This document shows positions 46,645-61,543 of a stretch of DNA of 64,000 bases, one piece after another. Origin of the DNA: Siphonodentalium dalli (Eukaryota; Mollusca; Scaphopoda; Gadilida; Siphonodentaliidae); contig CP136061.1 in assembly GCA_032622095.1 (NCBI GenBank), forward strand, positions 38,321,797-38,385,796, written 5' to 3'. The notes under the pieces are model-generated. The model made no database searches. It worked only from the letters and a program-made list of their open reading frames with translations, and was not told where the DNA came from. The translations under genes were made by a program, and so were the position numbers. Positions within the stretch are counted from its first letter, which is position 1. Each line of letters opens with the position of its first letter.

Positions 46645-47855
46645 ATAAGGTTAACTTTCATGGTGGCTTGGCATTATCATGTCACTATAGATTCATTATC
46701 TTGCCAGGGTTGTTACTATCTAGTTTGCATCATTTCATCGCGTGCCAATAGCCATTAATTACACAGACCTGCTTGCGGTGCGAATTGTATATTGGTAGTT
46801 TGACTGTATAGTCATATCACTGAATCAACCAGTCACTGTTAAAACAAACTACAAACGCCCACTTAAACCCGGTTTGGCTGGACCGTCATTGTAGAAAATT
46901 GAGATGCAGAATACGCTCTTGTAATGTATTTTCAGCGTGCCCCACACAACGGAATAACGGGTATTAGTCCACTATGGACTTATTTCAGGATCAAATAATT
47001 CCAATATGAACCTATGTGAATGTGTAGGTTCAATATGAACCTATTTTCACGAGGCTGTGTAGCAATGAGAGAGAATTGATATATGTTTCGAACATTACGC
47101 GGACCTTTGAGTTCCCAATTACGTTATATCGTCTTCACTACAGTATGCGGATCATAAGTCGATTGTATGTTGCGCATATATGTAAGGTTGCACAACCTCC
47201 TTATCGCAATGACATGCTGCTTAATTTAACATTTACTGTTGTCTGAATACATTACACATGACATAGTCTACTAAGTGACTTATAGTATTAAACAATGGGA
47301 TTGAAGGCCGAATGCTAATATCATGTATTTGTACATTCTCTCCCATCTGCCATTGCAATAATACATTATTATAATAACTACGTTCTGTGCTGTTGGTGCG
47401 CTTGAATTAGCCAGCTTCGTTACAGCTGTTAGATATATTAACATGCAATCGCCCGTCAAAACAAATGCGACGGTATAACAACGTCCAATGTGTCTGGCGT
47501 TAATCGTCTTAACGAGTAAAGTGACCCTGCATATGTTAGGTTGTCGATCTCAGCACATAGTGATTTTCTGCTAATCAATAATCAGCTATGCGGAATCAAC
47601 GGACAAATGTGGCATTGGAAATTTGAAACGTACACCACGTGCACCAGAGCACATGCAGGTCAAAGTTGTTTATATAACCACGTTCCATTTTGACACCAAC
47701 TAATTCAAAAATCCTAAGCCAAGTTTTCGCTTAATAGGCAAAATAAAATGAGAAATATTTGCAATCGCCACAATTCGTATAGCACATGCATCGTGCAGAT
47801 CAACACAATCATCCATAACGTTTCATGGCGGGAGCTTCCTGAATTTTTGCGAAAA
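46645..47855. other. No gene seen; old dispersed repeat
   Basis: 46905-47010 belongs to the same diverged family as 29085-29170 and 30230-30345. Otherwise AT-rich with no recognised features. Confidence 0.4.
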
Positions 47856-47940
47856 CCTGTGCCAATGCATTCTCCTATATACGCGAGTCGACCATAGGTC
47901 GTCACTCATATTTAAGAGAGTTCATTGGCCTATCAAATTT
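47856..47940. mobile_element. Hairpin MITE fragment, degenerate
   Basis: CCTGTGCCAATGCATTCTCC, a mutated palindrome with CGACCATAGGTCG at its centre, and GGCCTATCAAATTTTA. Only the left end remains and several arm pairs are mismatched. Confidence 0.7.
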
Positions 47941-47966
47941 TATATTAATTTTTATAATTGAATTAA

Positions 47967-48357
47967 AGGCACGGGCGGCGTTCGTTGCAGAAATATTCAT
48001 ATTTGTTCAAATCGCCATCAACAGAAGGAATATAAAAATATATATAGTTTTGTTCATATGCCAAACATAATCAGCGCGTAAATAGTATATTGTCGTACGA
48101 TGGTGTAGGTAAACAGGAACCTGCTCGTGTTACAGAAGTTGTGCTTCTGTTTACATAACACAGCGCAATTATATTGGTTAATCACACACAAATGATATAC
48201 ATGCTCTTTATTATTTCCATATCAGGAAAAAAGTCACAAATAACGCTCTTTATGTGTACCATATCCGGATCTAAATAAAAGCAAAAAACGTTACGTTTCC
48301 TGGCTTTTGCGATTTGAACAAATATGAATATTTCTGTAACGAACGCCGCCCGTGCCT
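47967..48357. mobile_element. TTAA-flanked MITE, AGGYACGG family, copy 3
   Basis: TTAA at 47963-47966 and 48358-48361. The terminal inverted repeats are about 48 bp with a single mismatch (AGGCACGGGCGGCGTTCGTT at the left), making it the best preserved copy for termini. The interior shares AAAGAGCG-type and TTACATAACACAG-type blocks with the other copies in diverged form. Confidence 0.93.
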
Positions 48358-48360
48358 TTA

Positions 48361-48582
48361 AGTTTGGTGATCGGATAAGGGACTGAACGATAACAGGCTG
48401 AACGATAACAGGCTGAACGATAACAGACTAATATGGTCTGTAGGGTTTGCCACCGGATTTAGTCGCGCTAAGAGTAAAATTCAAGAAGGCTGCCGGCGGC
48501 CATGTTTCATCGAAATTCGTTCAAATCCGATAGCTCATATCTATAGGCGACAATAATCGTGCCTGCGAAATTTAAAAATGAC
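48361..48582. repeat. Fragment of the 26-28 kb foldback repeat, split by minisatellite
   Basis: AGTTTGGTGATCGGATAAGG is followed by about three 15-bp minisatellite units and then TATGGTCTGTAGGGT, AAGAGTAAAATTCAAGAAGG and GCCGGCGGCCATGTT, continuing to 48582 where the main array starts. Confidence 0.8.
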
Positions 48583-51500
48583 TGAGCGATAACAGGCTGA
48601 ACGGAACGATGACAGACTGAACGATAACAGGCTGAACGATAACAGGCTGAACGGAACGATAACAGGCTGAACTATAACAGGCTGAACGATAACAGGCTGA
48701 ATGATAACAGGCTGAATGATAACAGACTGAACGATAACAGGCTGAATGATAACAAGCTGAACGGAACGATAACAGACTGAACGATAACAGGCTGAACGAT
48801 AACAGGCTGAACGATAACAGGCTGAACGATAACAGACTGAACGATAACAGGCTGAATGATAACAGGCTGAACGATAACAGACTGAACGATAACAGGCTGA
48901 ACGGAACGATAACAGGCTGAACTATAACAGGCTGAACGATAACAGGCTGAATGATAACAGGCTGAACGATAACAGACTGAACGATAACAGGCTGAATGAT
49001 AACAAGCTGAACGGAACGATAACAGACTGAACGATAACAGGCTGAACGATAACAGACTGAACGATAACAGGCTGAATGATAACAAGCTGAACGGAACGAT
49101 AACAGGCTAAACGATAACATGCTGAACGATAACAGGCTGAACGATAACAGGCTGAACGATAACAGACTGAACGATAACAGACTGAACGATAACAGGCTGA
49201 ACGATAACAGGCTGAACGATAACAGGCTGAACGATAACAGGCTGAACGATAACAGGCTGAACGGAACGATAACAGGCTGAACTATAACAGGCTGAACGAT
49301 AACAGACTGAACGATAACAGGCTGAACGATAACAAGCTGAACGGAACGATAACAGACTGAACGATAACAGGCTGAACGATAACAGGCTGAACGATAACAG
49401 GCTGAACGATAACAGACTGAACGATAACAGGCTGAATGATAACAGGCTGAACGATAACAGACTGAACGATAACAGGCTAAACGATAACAGGCTGAACGAT
49501 AACAGGCTAAACGATAACAGGCTGAACGATAACAGGCTGAACGATAACAGGCTAAACGATAACAGGCTGAACGATAACAGGCTGAACGATAACAGGCTGA
49601 ACGATAACAGGCTGAACGATAACAGGCTGAACGATAACAGGCTGAACGATAACAGACTAAACGATAACAGGCTAAACGATAACAGGCTGAACGATAACAG
49701 ACTGAACGATAACAGACTGAACGATAACAGGCTGAACGATAACAGGCTGAACGATAACAGGCTGAACGGAACGATAACAGACTGAACGATAACAGACTGA
49801 ACGATAACAGACTGAACGGAACGATAACAGACTAAACGATAACAGGCTGAACGGAACGATAACAGGCTAAACGATAACAGACTGAACGATAACAGGCTGA
49901 ACGGAACGACAACAGACTGAACGATAACAGGCTGAACGATAACAGTCTGAACGATAACAGGCTAAACGATAACAGGCTGAACGATAACAGGCTGAACGAT
50001 AACAGGCTGAACGATAACAGGCTGAACGATAACAGACTAAACGATAACAGGCTGAACGATAACAGGCTGAACGATAACAGACTAAACGATAACAGACTGA
50101 ACGATAACAGGCTAAACGATAACAGACTGAACGATAACAGATTGAACGATAACAGGCTGAACGATAACAGGCTGAACGATAACAGGCTGAACGATAACAG
50201 ACTGAACGATAACAGACTGAACGATAACATGCTGAACGATAACAGGCTGAACGATAACAGGCTGAACGATAACAGACTGAACGATAACAGGCTGAACGGA
50301 ACGATAACATGATGAACGATAACAGGCTGAACGATAACAGGCTGAACGATAACAGGCTAAACGATAACAGACTGAACGATAACATGCTGAACGATAACAG
50401 ACTGAACGATAACAGGCTGAACGGAACGATAACAGGCTGAACGATAACATGCTGAACGACAACAGACTGAACGATAACAGTCTGAACGATAACAGTCTGA
50501 ACGATAACAGGCTGAACAAAACGATAACAGGCTGAACGATAACAGGCTGAACGATAACAGGCTGAACGGAACGATAACAGGCTGAACGGAACGATAACAG
50601 ACTGAACGATAACAGGCTGAACGATAACAGACTGAACGATAACAGGCTGAACGATAACAGGCTAAACGATAACAGACTGAACGATAACATGCTGAACGAT
50701 AACATGCTGAACGATAACAGGCTAAACGATAACAGACTGAACGATAACAGGCTGAACGATAACAGGCTGAACGATAACAGACTGAACGATAACAGACTGA
50801 ACGATAACATGCTGAACGGAACGATAACAGGCTGAACGATAACAAGCTGAACGATAACAGGCTGAACGATAACAGGCTGAACGATAACAGGCTGAACGAT
50901 AACAGACTGAACGATAACATGCTGAACGATAACAGGCTAAACGATAACAGACTGAACGATAACAGGCTGAACGATAACAGACTGAACGATAACAGGCTGA
51001 ACGATAACAGACTGAACGATAACAGACTGAACGATAACAGACTGAACGATAACATGCTGAACGATAACAGGCTAAACGATAACAGACTGAACGATAACAG
51101 GCTGAACGATAACAGGCTGAACGATAACATGCTGAACGATAACAGTCTGAACGATAACAGACTGAACGATAACAGGCTGAACGATAACAGGCTGAACGAT
51201 AACATGCTGAACGATAACAGTCTGAACGATAACAGACTGAACGATAACAGGCTGAACGATAACAGGCTGAACGGAACGATAACAGACTGAACGATAACAG
51301 ACTGAACGATAACAGACTGAACGGAACGATAACAGACTGAACGATAACAGGCTGAACGATAACAGGCTGAACGATAACAGGCTGAACGATAACAGTCTGA
51401 ACGATAACAGACTGAACGATAACAGGCTGAACGATAACATGCTGAACGATAACAGACTGAACGATAACAGGCTGAACGATAACAGGCTGAACGATAACAG

Positions 51501-54500
51501 GCTGAACGATAACATGCTGAACGGAACGATAACAGGCTGAACGATAACAGGCTGAACGGAACGATAACAGGCTAAACGATAACAGACTGAACGATAACAG
51601 ACTAAACGATAACAGGCTGAACGGAACGATAACAGGCTAAACGATAACAGACTGAACGATAACAGACTGAACGGAACGATAACAGGCTAAACGATAACAG
51701 ACTGAACGATAACAGACTGAACGATAACAGACTGAACGGAACGATAACAGGCTAAACGATAACAGACTGAACGATAACAGACTGAACGATAACAGGCTAA
51801 ACGATAACAGATTGAACGATAACATGCTGAACGATAACAGACTGAACGATAACAGGCTGAACGGAACGACAACAGACTGAACGATAACAGGCTAAACGAT
51901 AACAGGCTGAACGATAACAGGCTGAACGATAACAGGCTGAACGATAACAGACTGAACGATAACAGACTGAACGGAACGATAACAGGCTAAACGATAACAG
52001 GCTAAACGATAACAGGCTGAACGGTAACAGACTGAACGATAACAGACTGAACGATAACAGGCTGAACGATAACAGGCTGAACGATAACAGACTGAACGAT
52101 AACAGACTGAACGGAACGATAACAGGCTAAACGATAACAGGCTAAACGATAACAGGCTGAACGGTAACAGACTGAACGATAACAGACTGAACGGAACGAT
52201 AACAGGCTAAACGATAACAGGCTAAACGATAACAGACTGAACGGTAACAGACTGAACGATAACAGACTGAACGGAACGATAACAGGCTAAACGATAACAG
52301 GCTAAACGATAACAGACTGAACGATAACAGGCTGAACGATAACAGACTGAACGGTAACAGACTGAACGATAACAGACTGAACGGAACGATAACAGGCTAA
52401 ACGATAACAGACTGAACGGTAACAGACTGAACGATAACAGACTGAACGGAACGATAACAGGCTAAACGATAACAGGCTAAACGATAACAGGCTGAACGAT
52501 AACAGGCTGAACGATAACATGCTGAACGATAACATGCTGAACGATAACAGGCTGAACGATAACAGACTGAACGGAACGATTACAGGCTGAATGATAACAT
52601 GCTGAACGATAACAGGCTGAACGATAACAGACTGAACGATAACAGACTGAACGGAACGATTACAGGCTGAACGATAACATGCTGAACGATAACAGGCTGA
52701 ACGGAACGATAACAGGCTAAACGATAACAGACTGAACGATAACAGACTGAACGATAACAGGCTAAACGATAACAGGCTGAACGATAACATACTGAACGAT
52801 AACAGGCTGAACGATAACAGGCTGAACGATAACATGCTGAACGATAACATGCTGAACGATAACATGCTGAACGATAGCAGGCTGAACGATAACATGCTGA
52901 ACGATAACATGCTGAACGATAACAGGCTAAACGATAACAGGCTAAACGATAACAGGCTAAACGATAACATGATGAACGATAACAGACTGAACGATAACAT
53001 GCTGAACGATAACAGGCTGAACGATAACAGACTGAACGATAACAGACTGAACGATAACAGGCTGAACGATAACAGGCTGAACGATAACAGGCTGAACGAT
53101 AACAGGCTGAACGATAACAGGCTGAACGGAACGATAACAGGCTAAACGATAACAGGCTAAACGATAACAGGCTAAACGGTAACAGACTGAACGATAACAG
53201 ACTGAACGATAACAGGCTGAACGATAACAGGCTGAACGATAACAGGCTGAACGGAACGATAACAGACTAAACGATAACAGGCTAAACGATAACAGGCTAA
53301 ACGGTAACAGACTGAACGATAACAGACTAAACGATAACAGGCTAAACGATAACAGGCTAAACGATAACATGATGAACGATAACAGACTGAACGATAACAT
53401 GCTGAACGATAACAGGCTGAACGATAACAGACTGAACGATAACAGACTGAACGATAACAGGCTGAACGATAACAGGCTGAACGGTAACAGGCTGAACGAT
53501 AACAGACTGAACGATAACAGACTGAACGATAACAGGCTAAACGATAACAGGCTAAACGATAACAGGCTAAACGATAACAGGCTGAACGATAACAGGCTGA
53601 ACGATAACAGGCTGAACGATAACAGGCTGACCGATAACAGTCTGAACGATAACAGTCTGAACGATAACAGTCTGAACGATAACATTCTGAACCATAACAG
53701 TCTGAACGATAACATACTGAACCATAACAGGCTGAACGATAACAGTCTGAACGATAACAGTCTGAACGATAACATACTGAACCATAACAGGCTGAACGAT
53801 AACAGGCTGAACGATAACAGGCTGAACGATAACATGCAAAACGATAACAGGCTGAACGATAACAGGCTAAACGATAACAGGCTAAACGATAACAGGCTGA
53901 ACGATAACAGGCTGAACGATAACAGGCTGAACGATAACATGCTAAACGATAACAGGCTGAACGATAACAGGCTGAACGGAACGATAACATGCTGAACGAT
54001 AACAGTCTGAACGATAACAGGCTGAACGATAACAGGCTGAACGGAACGACAACAGACTGAACGATAACAGGCTGAACGGAACGATAACATGATGAACGAT
54101 AACAGGCTGAACGATAACAGGCTGAACGATAACAGGCTGAACGATAACAGGCTGAACGATAACAGGCTGAACGGAACGACAACAGACTGAACGATAACAG
54201 ACTGAACGATAACAGGCTGAACGATAACAGGCTGAACGATAACAGGCTGAACGATAACAGGCTGAACGATAACAGGCTGAACGATAACAGACTGAACGGA
54301 ACGACAACAGACTGAACGATAACAGGCTGAACGATAACAGGCTGAACGGAACGATAACATGATGAACGATAACAGACTGACCGATAACATGCTGAACGAT
54401 AACAGACTGAACGATAACAGACTGAACGATAACATGCTGAACGATAACAGACTGAACGATAACAGACTAAACAATAACAGGCTGAACGGAACGATAACAG

Positions 54501-57500
54501 ACTGAACGATAACAGGCTAAACGATAACAGACTGAACGATAGCAGACTAAACGATAACAGGCTGAACGGAACGATAACAGGCTAAACGATAACAGGCTGA
54601 ACGATAACATGCTGAACGGAACGATAACAGGCTGAACGGAACGATAACAGGCTAAACGATAACAGACTGAACGATAACAGGCTGAACGATAACAGGCTGA
54701 ACGATAACAGGCTGAACGATAACATGCTGAACGATAACAGGCTGAACGATAACATGCTGAACGATAACAGGCTGAACGATAACATGCTGAACGATAACAG
54801 GCTGAACGGAACGATAACAGGCTGAACGATAACATGCTGAACGATAACAGGCTGAACGGAACGATAACAGGCTGAACGATAACAGGCTGAACGATAACAT
54901 GCTGAATGATAACATGCTGAACGATAACATGCTGAACGATAACATGCTGAACGATAACAGGCTGAACGGAACGATAACAGGCTGAACGATAACAGGCTGA
55001 ACGATAACAGGCTGAACGGAACGATAACAGGCTGAACGATAACAGGCTGAACGATAACAGACTGAACGGAACGATAACAGGCTAAACGATAACATGCTGA
55101 ATGATAACATGCTGAACGATAACATGCTGAACGATAACAGGCTAAACGATAACATGCTGAACGATAACAGGCTGAACGGAACGATAACAGGCTGAACGAT
55201 AACAGGCTAAACGATAACATGCTGAACGATAACAGGCTGAACGGAACGAAAACAGGCTAAACGATAACATGCTGAATGATAACATGCTGAACGATAACAT
55301 GCTGAACGATAACAGGCTAAACGATAACATGCTGAACGATAACAGGCTGAACGGAACGATAACAGGCTGAACGATAACAGGCTGAACGATAACAGGCTGA
55401 ACGGAACGATAACAGGCTAAACGATAACATGCTGAATGATAACATGCTGAACGATAACATGCTGAACGATAACAGGCTAAACGATAACATGCTGAACGAT
55501 AACCGACTGAACGGAACGACAACAGGCTGAACGATAACAGGCTAAACGATAACATGCTGAATGATAACATGCTGAACGATAACATGCTGAACGATAACAG
55601 GCTAAACGATAACATGCTGAACGATAACAGACTGAACGGAACGATAACAGGCTAAACGATAACATGCTGAACGATAACAGACTGAACGGAACGACAACAG
55701 GCTGAACGATAACAGGCTAAACGATAACATGCTGAATGATAACATGCTGAACGATAACATGCTGAACGATAACAGGCTAAACGATAACATGCTGAACGAT
55801 AACAGACTGAACGGAACGATAACAGGCTAAACGATAACAGGCTGAACGATAACAGACTGAACGGAACGACAACAGGCTGAACGATAACATGCTGAACGAT
55901 AACAGGCTGAACGGAACGATAACAGGCTAAACGATAACAGGCTGAATGATAACATGCTGAACAATAACATGCTGAACGATAACAGGCTAAACGATAACAT
56001 GATGAACGATAACAGGCTGAACGATAACAGGCTGAACGATAACATGCTGAATGATAACATGCTGAACAATAACATGCTGAACGATAACAGGCTAAACGAT
56101 AACATGCTGAACGATAACAGGCTGAACGATAACAGGCTAAACGATAACATGCTGAACGATAACATGCTGAACGATAACAGGCTGAACGATAACAGACTGA
56201 ACGATAACAGACTGAACGATAACAGGCTGAACGATAACAGGCTGAACGATAACAGACTGAACGATAACAGGCTGAACGATAACAAGCTGAATGATAACAT
56301 GCTGAACGATAACATGCTGAATGATAACATGCTGAACGGAACGATAACAGGCTGAACGATAACAGGCTGAACGATAACATGCTGAATGATAACATGCTGA
56401 ACGATAACATGCTGAATGATAACATGCTGAATGATAACATGCTGAACGATAACATGCTGAACGATAACAGGCTGAACGATAACATGCTGAACGATAACAG
56501 GCTGAACGGAACGATAACAGGCTGAACGATAACATGCTGAACGATAACATGCTGAACGATAACAGGCTAAACGATAACATGCTGAACGATAACAGGCTGA
56601 ACGATAACAGGCTAAACGATAACATGCTGAACGATAACATGCTGAACGATAACAGGCTGAACGATAACAGACTGAACGATAACAGACTGAACGATAACAG
56701 GCTGAACGATAACAGGCTGAACGATAACAGACTGAACGATAACAGGCTGAACGATAACAAGCTGAACGATAACAAGCTGAACGATAACAGGCTGAACGAT
56801 AACAGGCTGAACGATAACAAGCTGAACGATAACAGGCTGAACGATAACAGGCTGAACGATAACAGACTGAACGATAACAGGCTGAACGATAACAAGCTGA
56901 ACGATAACAAGCTGAACGATAACAGGCTGAACGATAACATGCTGAACGATAACAGACTGAACGATAACAGGCTGAACGATAACAGGCTGAACGATAACAA
57001 GCTGAACGATAACAGGCTGAACGATAACAGACTGAACGATAACAGACTGAACGATAACATGCTGAACGATAACAGGCTGAACGATAACAAGCTGAACGGA
57101 ACGATAACAGGCTAAACGATAACAGACTGAACGATAACAAGCTGAACGGAACGATAACAGACTGAACGATAACAGACTGAACGATAACAGGCTGAACGAT
57201 AACAGGCTGAACGATAACAAGCTGAACGGAACGATAACAGGCTAAACGATAACATGCTGAACAATAACAGGCTGAACGATAACAGGCTTAACGATAACAG
57301 GCTGAACGATAACAGACTGAACGATAACAGACTGAACGATAACAGGCTGAACGATAACAGGCTGAACGGAACGATAACAGACTAAACGATAACAGGCTGA
57401 ACGATAACAGACTGAACGATAACAGGCTGAACGATAACAGGCTGAACGATAACAAGCTGAACGGAACGATAACATGCTGAACGATAACATGCTGAACGAT

Positions 57501-58602
57501 AACAGACTGAACGATAACAGGCTGAACGATAACAGGCTGAACGATAACAAGCTGAACGGAACGATAACATGCTGAACGATAACATGCTGAACGATAACAG
57601 ACTGAACGATAACAGGCTGAACGATAACAGACTGAACGATAACAGGCTGAACGATAACAGGCTGAACGATAACATGCTGAACGATAACAGGCTGAACGGA
57701 ACGATAACAGGCTAAACGATAACAGGCTGAATGATAACATGCTGAACAATAACATGCTGAACGATAACAGGCTAAACGATAACATGATGAACGATAACAG
57801 GCTGAACGATAACAGGCTGAACGATAACATGCTGAATGATAACATGCTGAACAATAACATGCTGAACGATAACAGGCTAAACGATAACATGCTGAACGAT
57901 AACAGGCTGAACGATAACAGGCTAAACGATAACATGCTGAACGATAACATGCTGAACGATAACAGGCTGAACGATAACAGACTGAACGATAACAGACTGA
58001 ACGATAACAGGCTGAACGATAACAGGCTGAACGATAACAGACTGAACGATAACAGGCTGAACGATAACAAGCTGAATGATAACATGCTGAACGATAACAT
58101 GCTGAATGATAACATGCTGAACGGAACGATAACAGGCTGAACGATAACAGGCTGAACGATAACATGCTGAATGATAACATGCTGAACGATAACATGCTGA
58201 ATGATAACATGCTGAATGATAACATGCTGAACGATAACATGCTGAACGATAACAGGCTGAACGATAACATGCTGAACGATAACAGGCTGAACGGAACGAT
58301 AACAGGCTGAACGATAACATGCTGAACGATAACATGCTGAACGATAACAGGCTAAACGATAACATGCTGAACGATAACAGGCTGAACGATAACAGGCTAA
58401 ACGATAACATGCTGAACGATAACATGCTGAACGATAACAGGCTGAACGATAACAGACTGAACGATAACAGACTGAACGATAACAGGCTGAACGATAACAG
58501 GCTGAACGATAACAGGCTAAACGATAACATGATGAACGATAACAGGCTGAACGATAACAGGCTGAACGATAACATGCTGAATGATAACATGCTGAACAAC
58601 AT
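48384..58602. repeat. ~10-kb 15-bp minisatellite
   Basis: Over 600 copies of GCTGAACGATAACAG with common variants at the first base (ACTG), at GCTA for GCTG, and ACAT for ACAG. A 20-bp form with a duplicated GAACG (GCTGAACGGAACGATAACAG) recurs throughout. An internal duplication offset by 1785 bp relates about 55880-56730 to 57665-58515. Fifteen is a multiple of three, so all six frames stay open, giving frames up to 505 codons that read NDNRL, LLSFS, CYRSA or VIVQP; the 20-bp form switches between them. These are not genes. Confidence 0.98.
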
Positions 58603-58849
58603 GGCCTAACAATTTTTTATCATTTTTTTTAAATATGCAGGGAGCCCCACACATATATAGAAGCAGATAGAAGAGTGTCGTCTGCTCATGTTTGACTGGG
58701 GCTCTGTATGGGTGAAATTATAAAATTGTTAAAGAATACAAGAAAAAAATATTAAAATTGTAAAAAATTGTTAGGCCAATGCATTCTCTTATATATGCGA
58801 GGCGACCTATGGTCGACTCGCAAATATAAGAGAATGCATTGGCACAGGG
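58603..58849. mobile_element. Hairpin MITE right part, abutting minisatellite
   Basis: GGCCTAACAATTTTTTATCA starts directly after the last 15-bp unit. The interior (GGAGCCCCACACATATATAG) is inverted relative to 3810-4144. The 69-bp palindrome (about 58775-58843, one mismatch) and GGCACAGGG end the element. The flank to 58895 (ACTTACGACTGGATTTGATA) is shared with 4145-4190. Confidence 0.85.
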
Positions 58850-58895
58850 TAAAACAAATCCCGACTTACGACTGGATTTGATATGGCGGGTCACA

Positions 58896-60253
58896 TATGA
58901 GCTACTCCAATCAATCATCTTACTTCAATAAAGTGGAACATAAATGCCCCCCCCCACCACACCAGGACATTCAGAAAATATATTGGATCCTTCCCAGCCG
59001 AAATACATCTAAATTTTGATCAAATGATAAGTCAGGTGTGTAGAAACTTCCTGTATATTTGCTTATTTATTTGGATGTTAGGTAGTCAGCGGACAATATA
59101 TTCTGGTTACTCCGTTGTTGCCTTGTGTGGTACCTGCATCTATAATTTTGCTTCTACCGAACACGTGCTTGATGTGTGGTATGACTATGACTATGACTAT
59201 TATTCATAACTCATTCATATGATATATACAATTATATACACAGTGTAATAGTATAACATTCAATGAGCTATCTGGGACAGCATAACCAAGAAGGTTGTCT
59301 ACCTGCCGTCCCCGAACTTCAATACGTTGTGTAGGTTCTTTTACTCGGAGAAGAAAAGCGACGAGTCCTCTGGTTGATAACTTTAATAAGTATGAACAAC
59401 TGTATATAAACAGCACGACAGTATCGCGGATAGAACGTGGATTTGAGAAACTATCTGGTTGATGGAAAATCTGCTTCTCTCAGACCTGTACTGGTCCGGA
59501 GCTTAAATTGCTACTGTGTTGGCAAGGAGCCAACTCATTAGCAAGGAACCGAAACTTAATAAAATTACACTGAATTAATAATAGATTAAATCTAGAGTAC
59601 TAATTAGTACTAGTAGAATACATCTACGATACTTAAAATAAGGTACAATATAGTCGCTACTTATAACCATAAGGGCATGAGATGCAGCCATAAGGGCATG
59701 AAAGATTAGTAAACATTAATCTGGTAACACTACTAAAGTTCCGTGCAAATCCATCAGGTAAAGTCACGAACAGGTGTAGCTTCGTGGGAACAGGTAAGTT
59801 CGTGGGAACAGGTAACGAACAGGTAACTTCGTTACAGATGAAACATAATCAAGCAAATAACAATTCGTTGCTCTAAGACAGTTCCCAACTATATCCAGAA
59901 AAGTTTTGGCTGCAAAATTTGGCCACTCAATTGTTGATATGTGCGGAGGCTCCAAATGGGATAAAATACAATTTATGGCATGTGCTACTTGTGGGACACA
60001 ACCTATCTAGTGATGTCAAATAAATGTTGCAGAAAACAGTATGTTGCCGTTTCTTCATAATACCATTACAGCTACACGTACAACCCAATTACGAAACCAC
60101 TAGGGCACCCATACATCGGAACGTTGCCAGTTATTAAACATTAGGATGCTTCGCTCGGATTATCGACAATTAATCCAATCCTCGTTCGGCTTGATTTGTG
60201 TCGTATCAGCCGCGATATCATGTAACGATGAGGAACATAAACAGGTAGTCAGA
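58896..60253. other. No gene recognised
   Basis: Includes a short duplication around GTTCGTGGGAACAGGTAA (59765-59830). The minus-strand frame 59204-59416 (70 residues) has no assignable features. A solo LTR was considered but no TG..CA ends or target duplication could be fixed. Confidence 0.35.
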
Positions 60254-60259
60254 CACTAT

Positions 60260-60673
60260 GAGGGTATCATCCCCTCCCCCCATGAATCCTGAATACCAGT
60301 TAATTTTGGGGGGTGAATCCCGAATACATGTTAAGAAATAATATGCGATAAATTACATACAAATTGACTGTTTTAATATTAGACAGATACAAGCAGAAGT
60401 TACATAGATACATTATGATCCATTTTACCTGACATGATATTGGAGTAGAGTATTATACGATTAATGATACTTTATGATGGCATGGTGGTCGAATATGCCC
60501 AATAAGCTATTCTACCCACTCATTCATACAGATAACTAGAACAAAAAACCTGCGTCCAAGATGTTTTGCTTGAACCCGAATACCAGTTAATTCCGGGGTA
60601 TGAATCCCGCGTACGGCTTCAAAACACCCTGAATCCCGCGTACCGATGGGGGGGGGGGGGGGGTGATACCCTC
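60260..60673. mobile_element. GAGGGTATCA MITE with 6-bp target duplication, copy 3
   Basis: Starts GAGGGTATCATCCCC and ends GGGTGATACCCTC, flanked by perfect CACTAT duplications (60254-60259 and 60674-60679). Same interior as 37827-38293, with small deletions. Confidence 0.93.
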
Positions 60674-60679
60674 CACTAT

Positions 60680-61121
60680 CGTAGCCGCAGCGAAGCTGTG
60701 TATGCAAAGCAGACAATGCGGGTAAATCGAAAACAATGAGATATGTTCAATACTATGATTACGTCATTACGTATGGACGTCTTTCCTAATTGGTGTGCCC
60801 CTCTCTGATCTGACGCACATGTCTCCAGAACAGAATTTGACCCACCCATATAATACTTACTTATATAGGATTAAGTATTATTGGGGTTCGGGTCATTTTT
60901 GTTCTGGGGACCTGTGATCTGGCGAATGAACAAAATAATTATATTCTCATAGCACGGATATGCCTGTCTATACACCACTTTGGACAACATAAGTATAGTC
61001 CTCACACCAAGGAGATGCACGTCTATACACAAATATTTTCACAAAAAGTATCCCCCGACTGATTCCATCCTGATCTACTAGATCTCTTACAACGGAATTA
61101 CGACGACAGCATTAATTTACA
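60680..61121. other. No gene seen
   Basis: AT-rich. A short ATACTTACTTATATAGG..TATTGGGG stretch near 60865 is a weak inverted repeat. Nothing coding. Confidence 0.35.
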
Positions 61122-61125
61122 TTAA

Positions 61126-61539
61126 CCCTTTACCCAACAAACCAGCCAAAGACGCCCAAATGAAGCTTCAACAGCCTAAAATATCTTCGGTCTGTCTCAA
61201 TAACACCATACAAATATGGATATCATTGGAACCGGTTCATTGACCACATTGAGATGGTTACAGTTATGCCCTGTGCCAATGCATTCTCTTATATATGCGA
61301 GTCGACCATAGGTTATGCGAGTCGACCATGCATTTTAACACTTTTTACCATTTTTTCTTACATTCTTTAACAATTTTAGAATTTTTTCTTACATTTTTTA
61401 ACAATTTTAGAATTTTTAATATTTGTGTATAGACGTGCATCTCCTATAATGCATTCTCTTATATATGCGAGGCGACCTATGGTCGACTCGCATATATAAG
61501 AGAATGCATTGGCATAGGGCCGTTCTGTTGGGTAAAGGG
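61126..61539 (+). mobile_element. piggyBac-like MITE with twin palindromes, copy 4
   Basis: TTAA at 61122-61125 and 61540-61543. Starts CCCTTTACCCAACA, ends TGTTGGGTAAAGGG. The left palindrome is broken (GAGTCGACCATAGGTTATGCGAGTCGACC, a partial repeat of one arm). The spacer carries a duplicated TTTTTAACAATTTTAG-type block. The right palindrome (about 61447-61513) is intact. Confidence 0.9.
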
Positions 61540-61543
61540 TTAA

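Noticed and set aside
48572-58609. Dozens of long open frames (up to 505 codons) with LLSFS, CYRSA, VIVQP or NDNRL repeats
   Set aside because: They are read-throughs of the 15-bp minisatellite, open in all six frames because the unit length is a multiple of three; frame changes coincide with the 20-bp variant unit.
59204-59580. Possible solo LTR
   Set aside because: Some composition resembles an LTR, but no TG..CA ends, target duplication or primer-binding site could be fixed.
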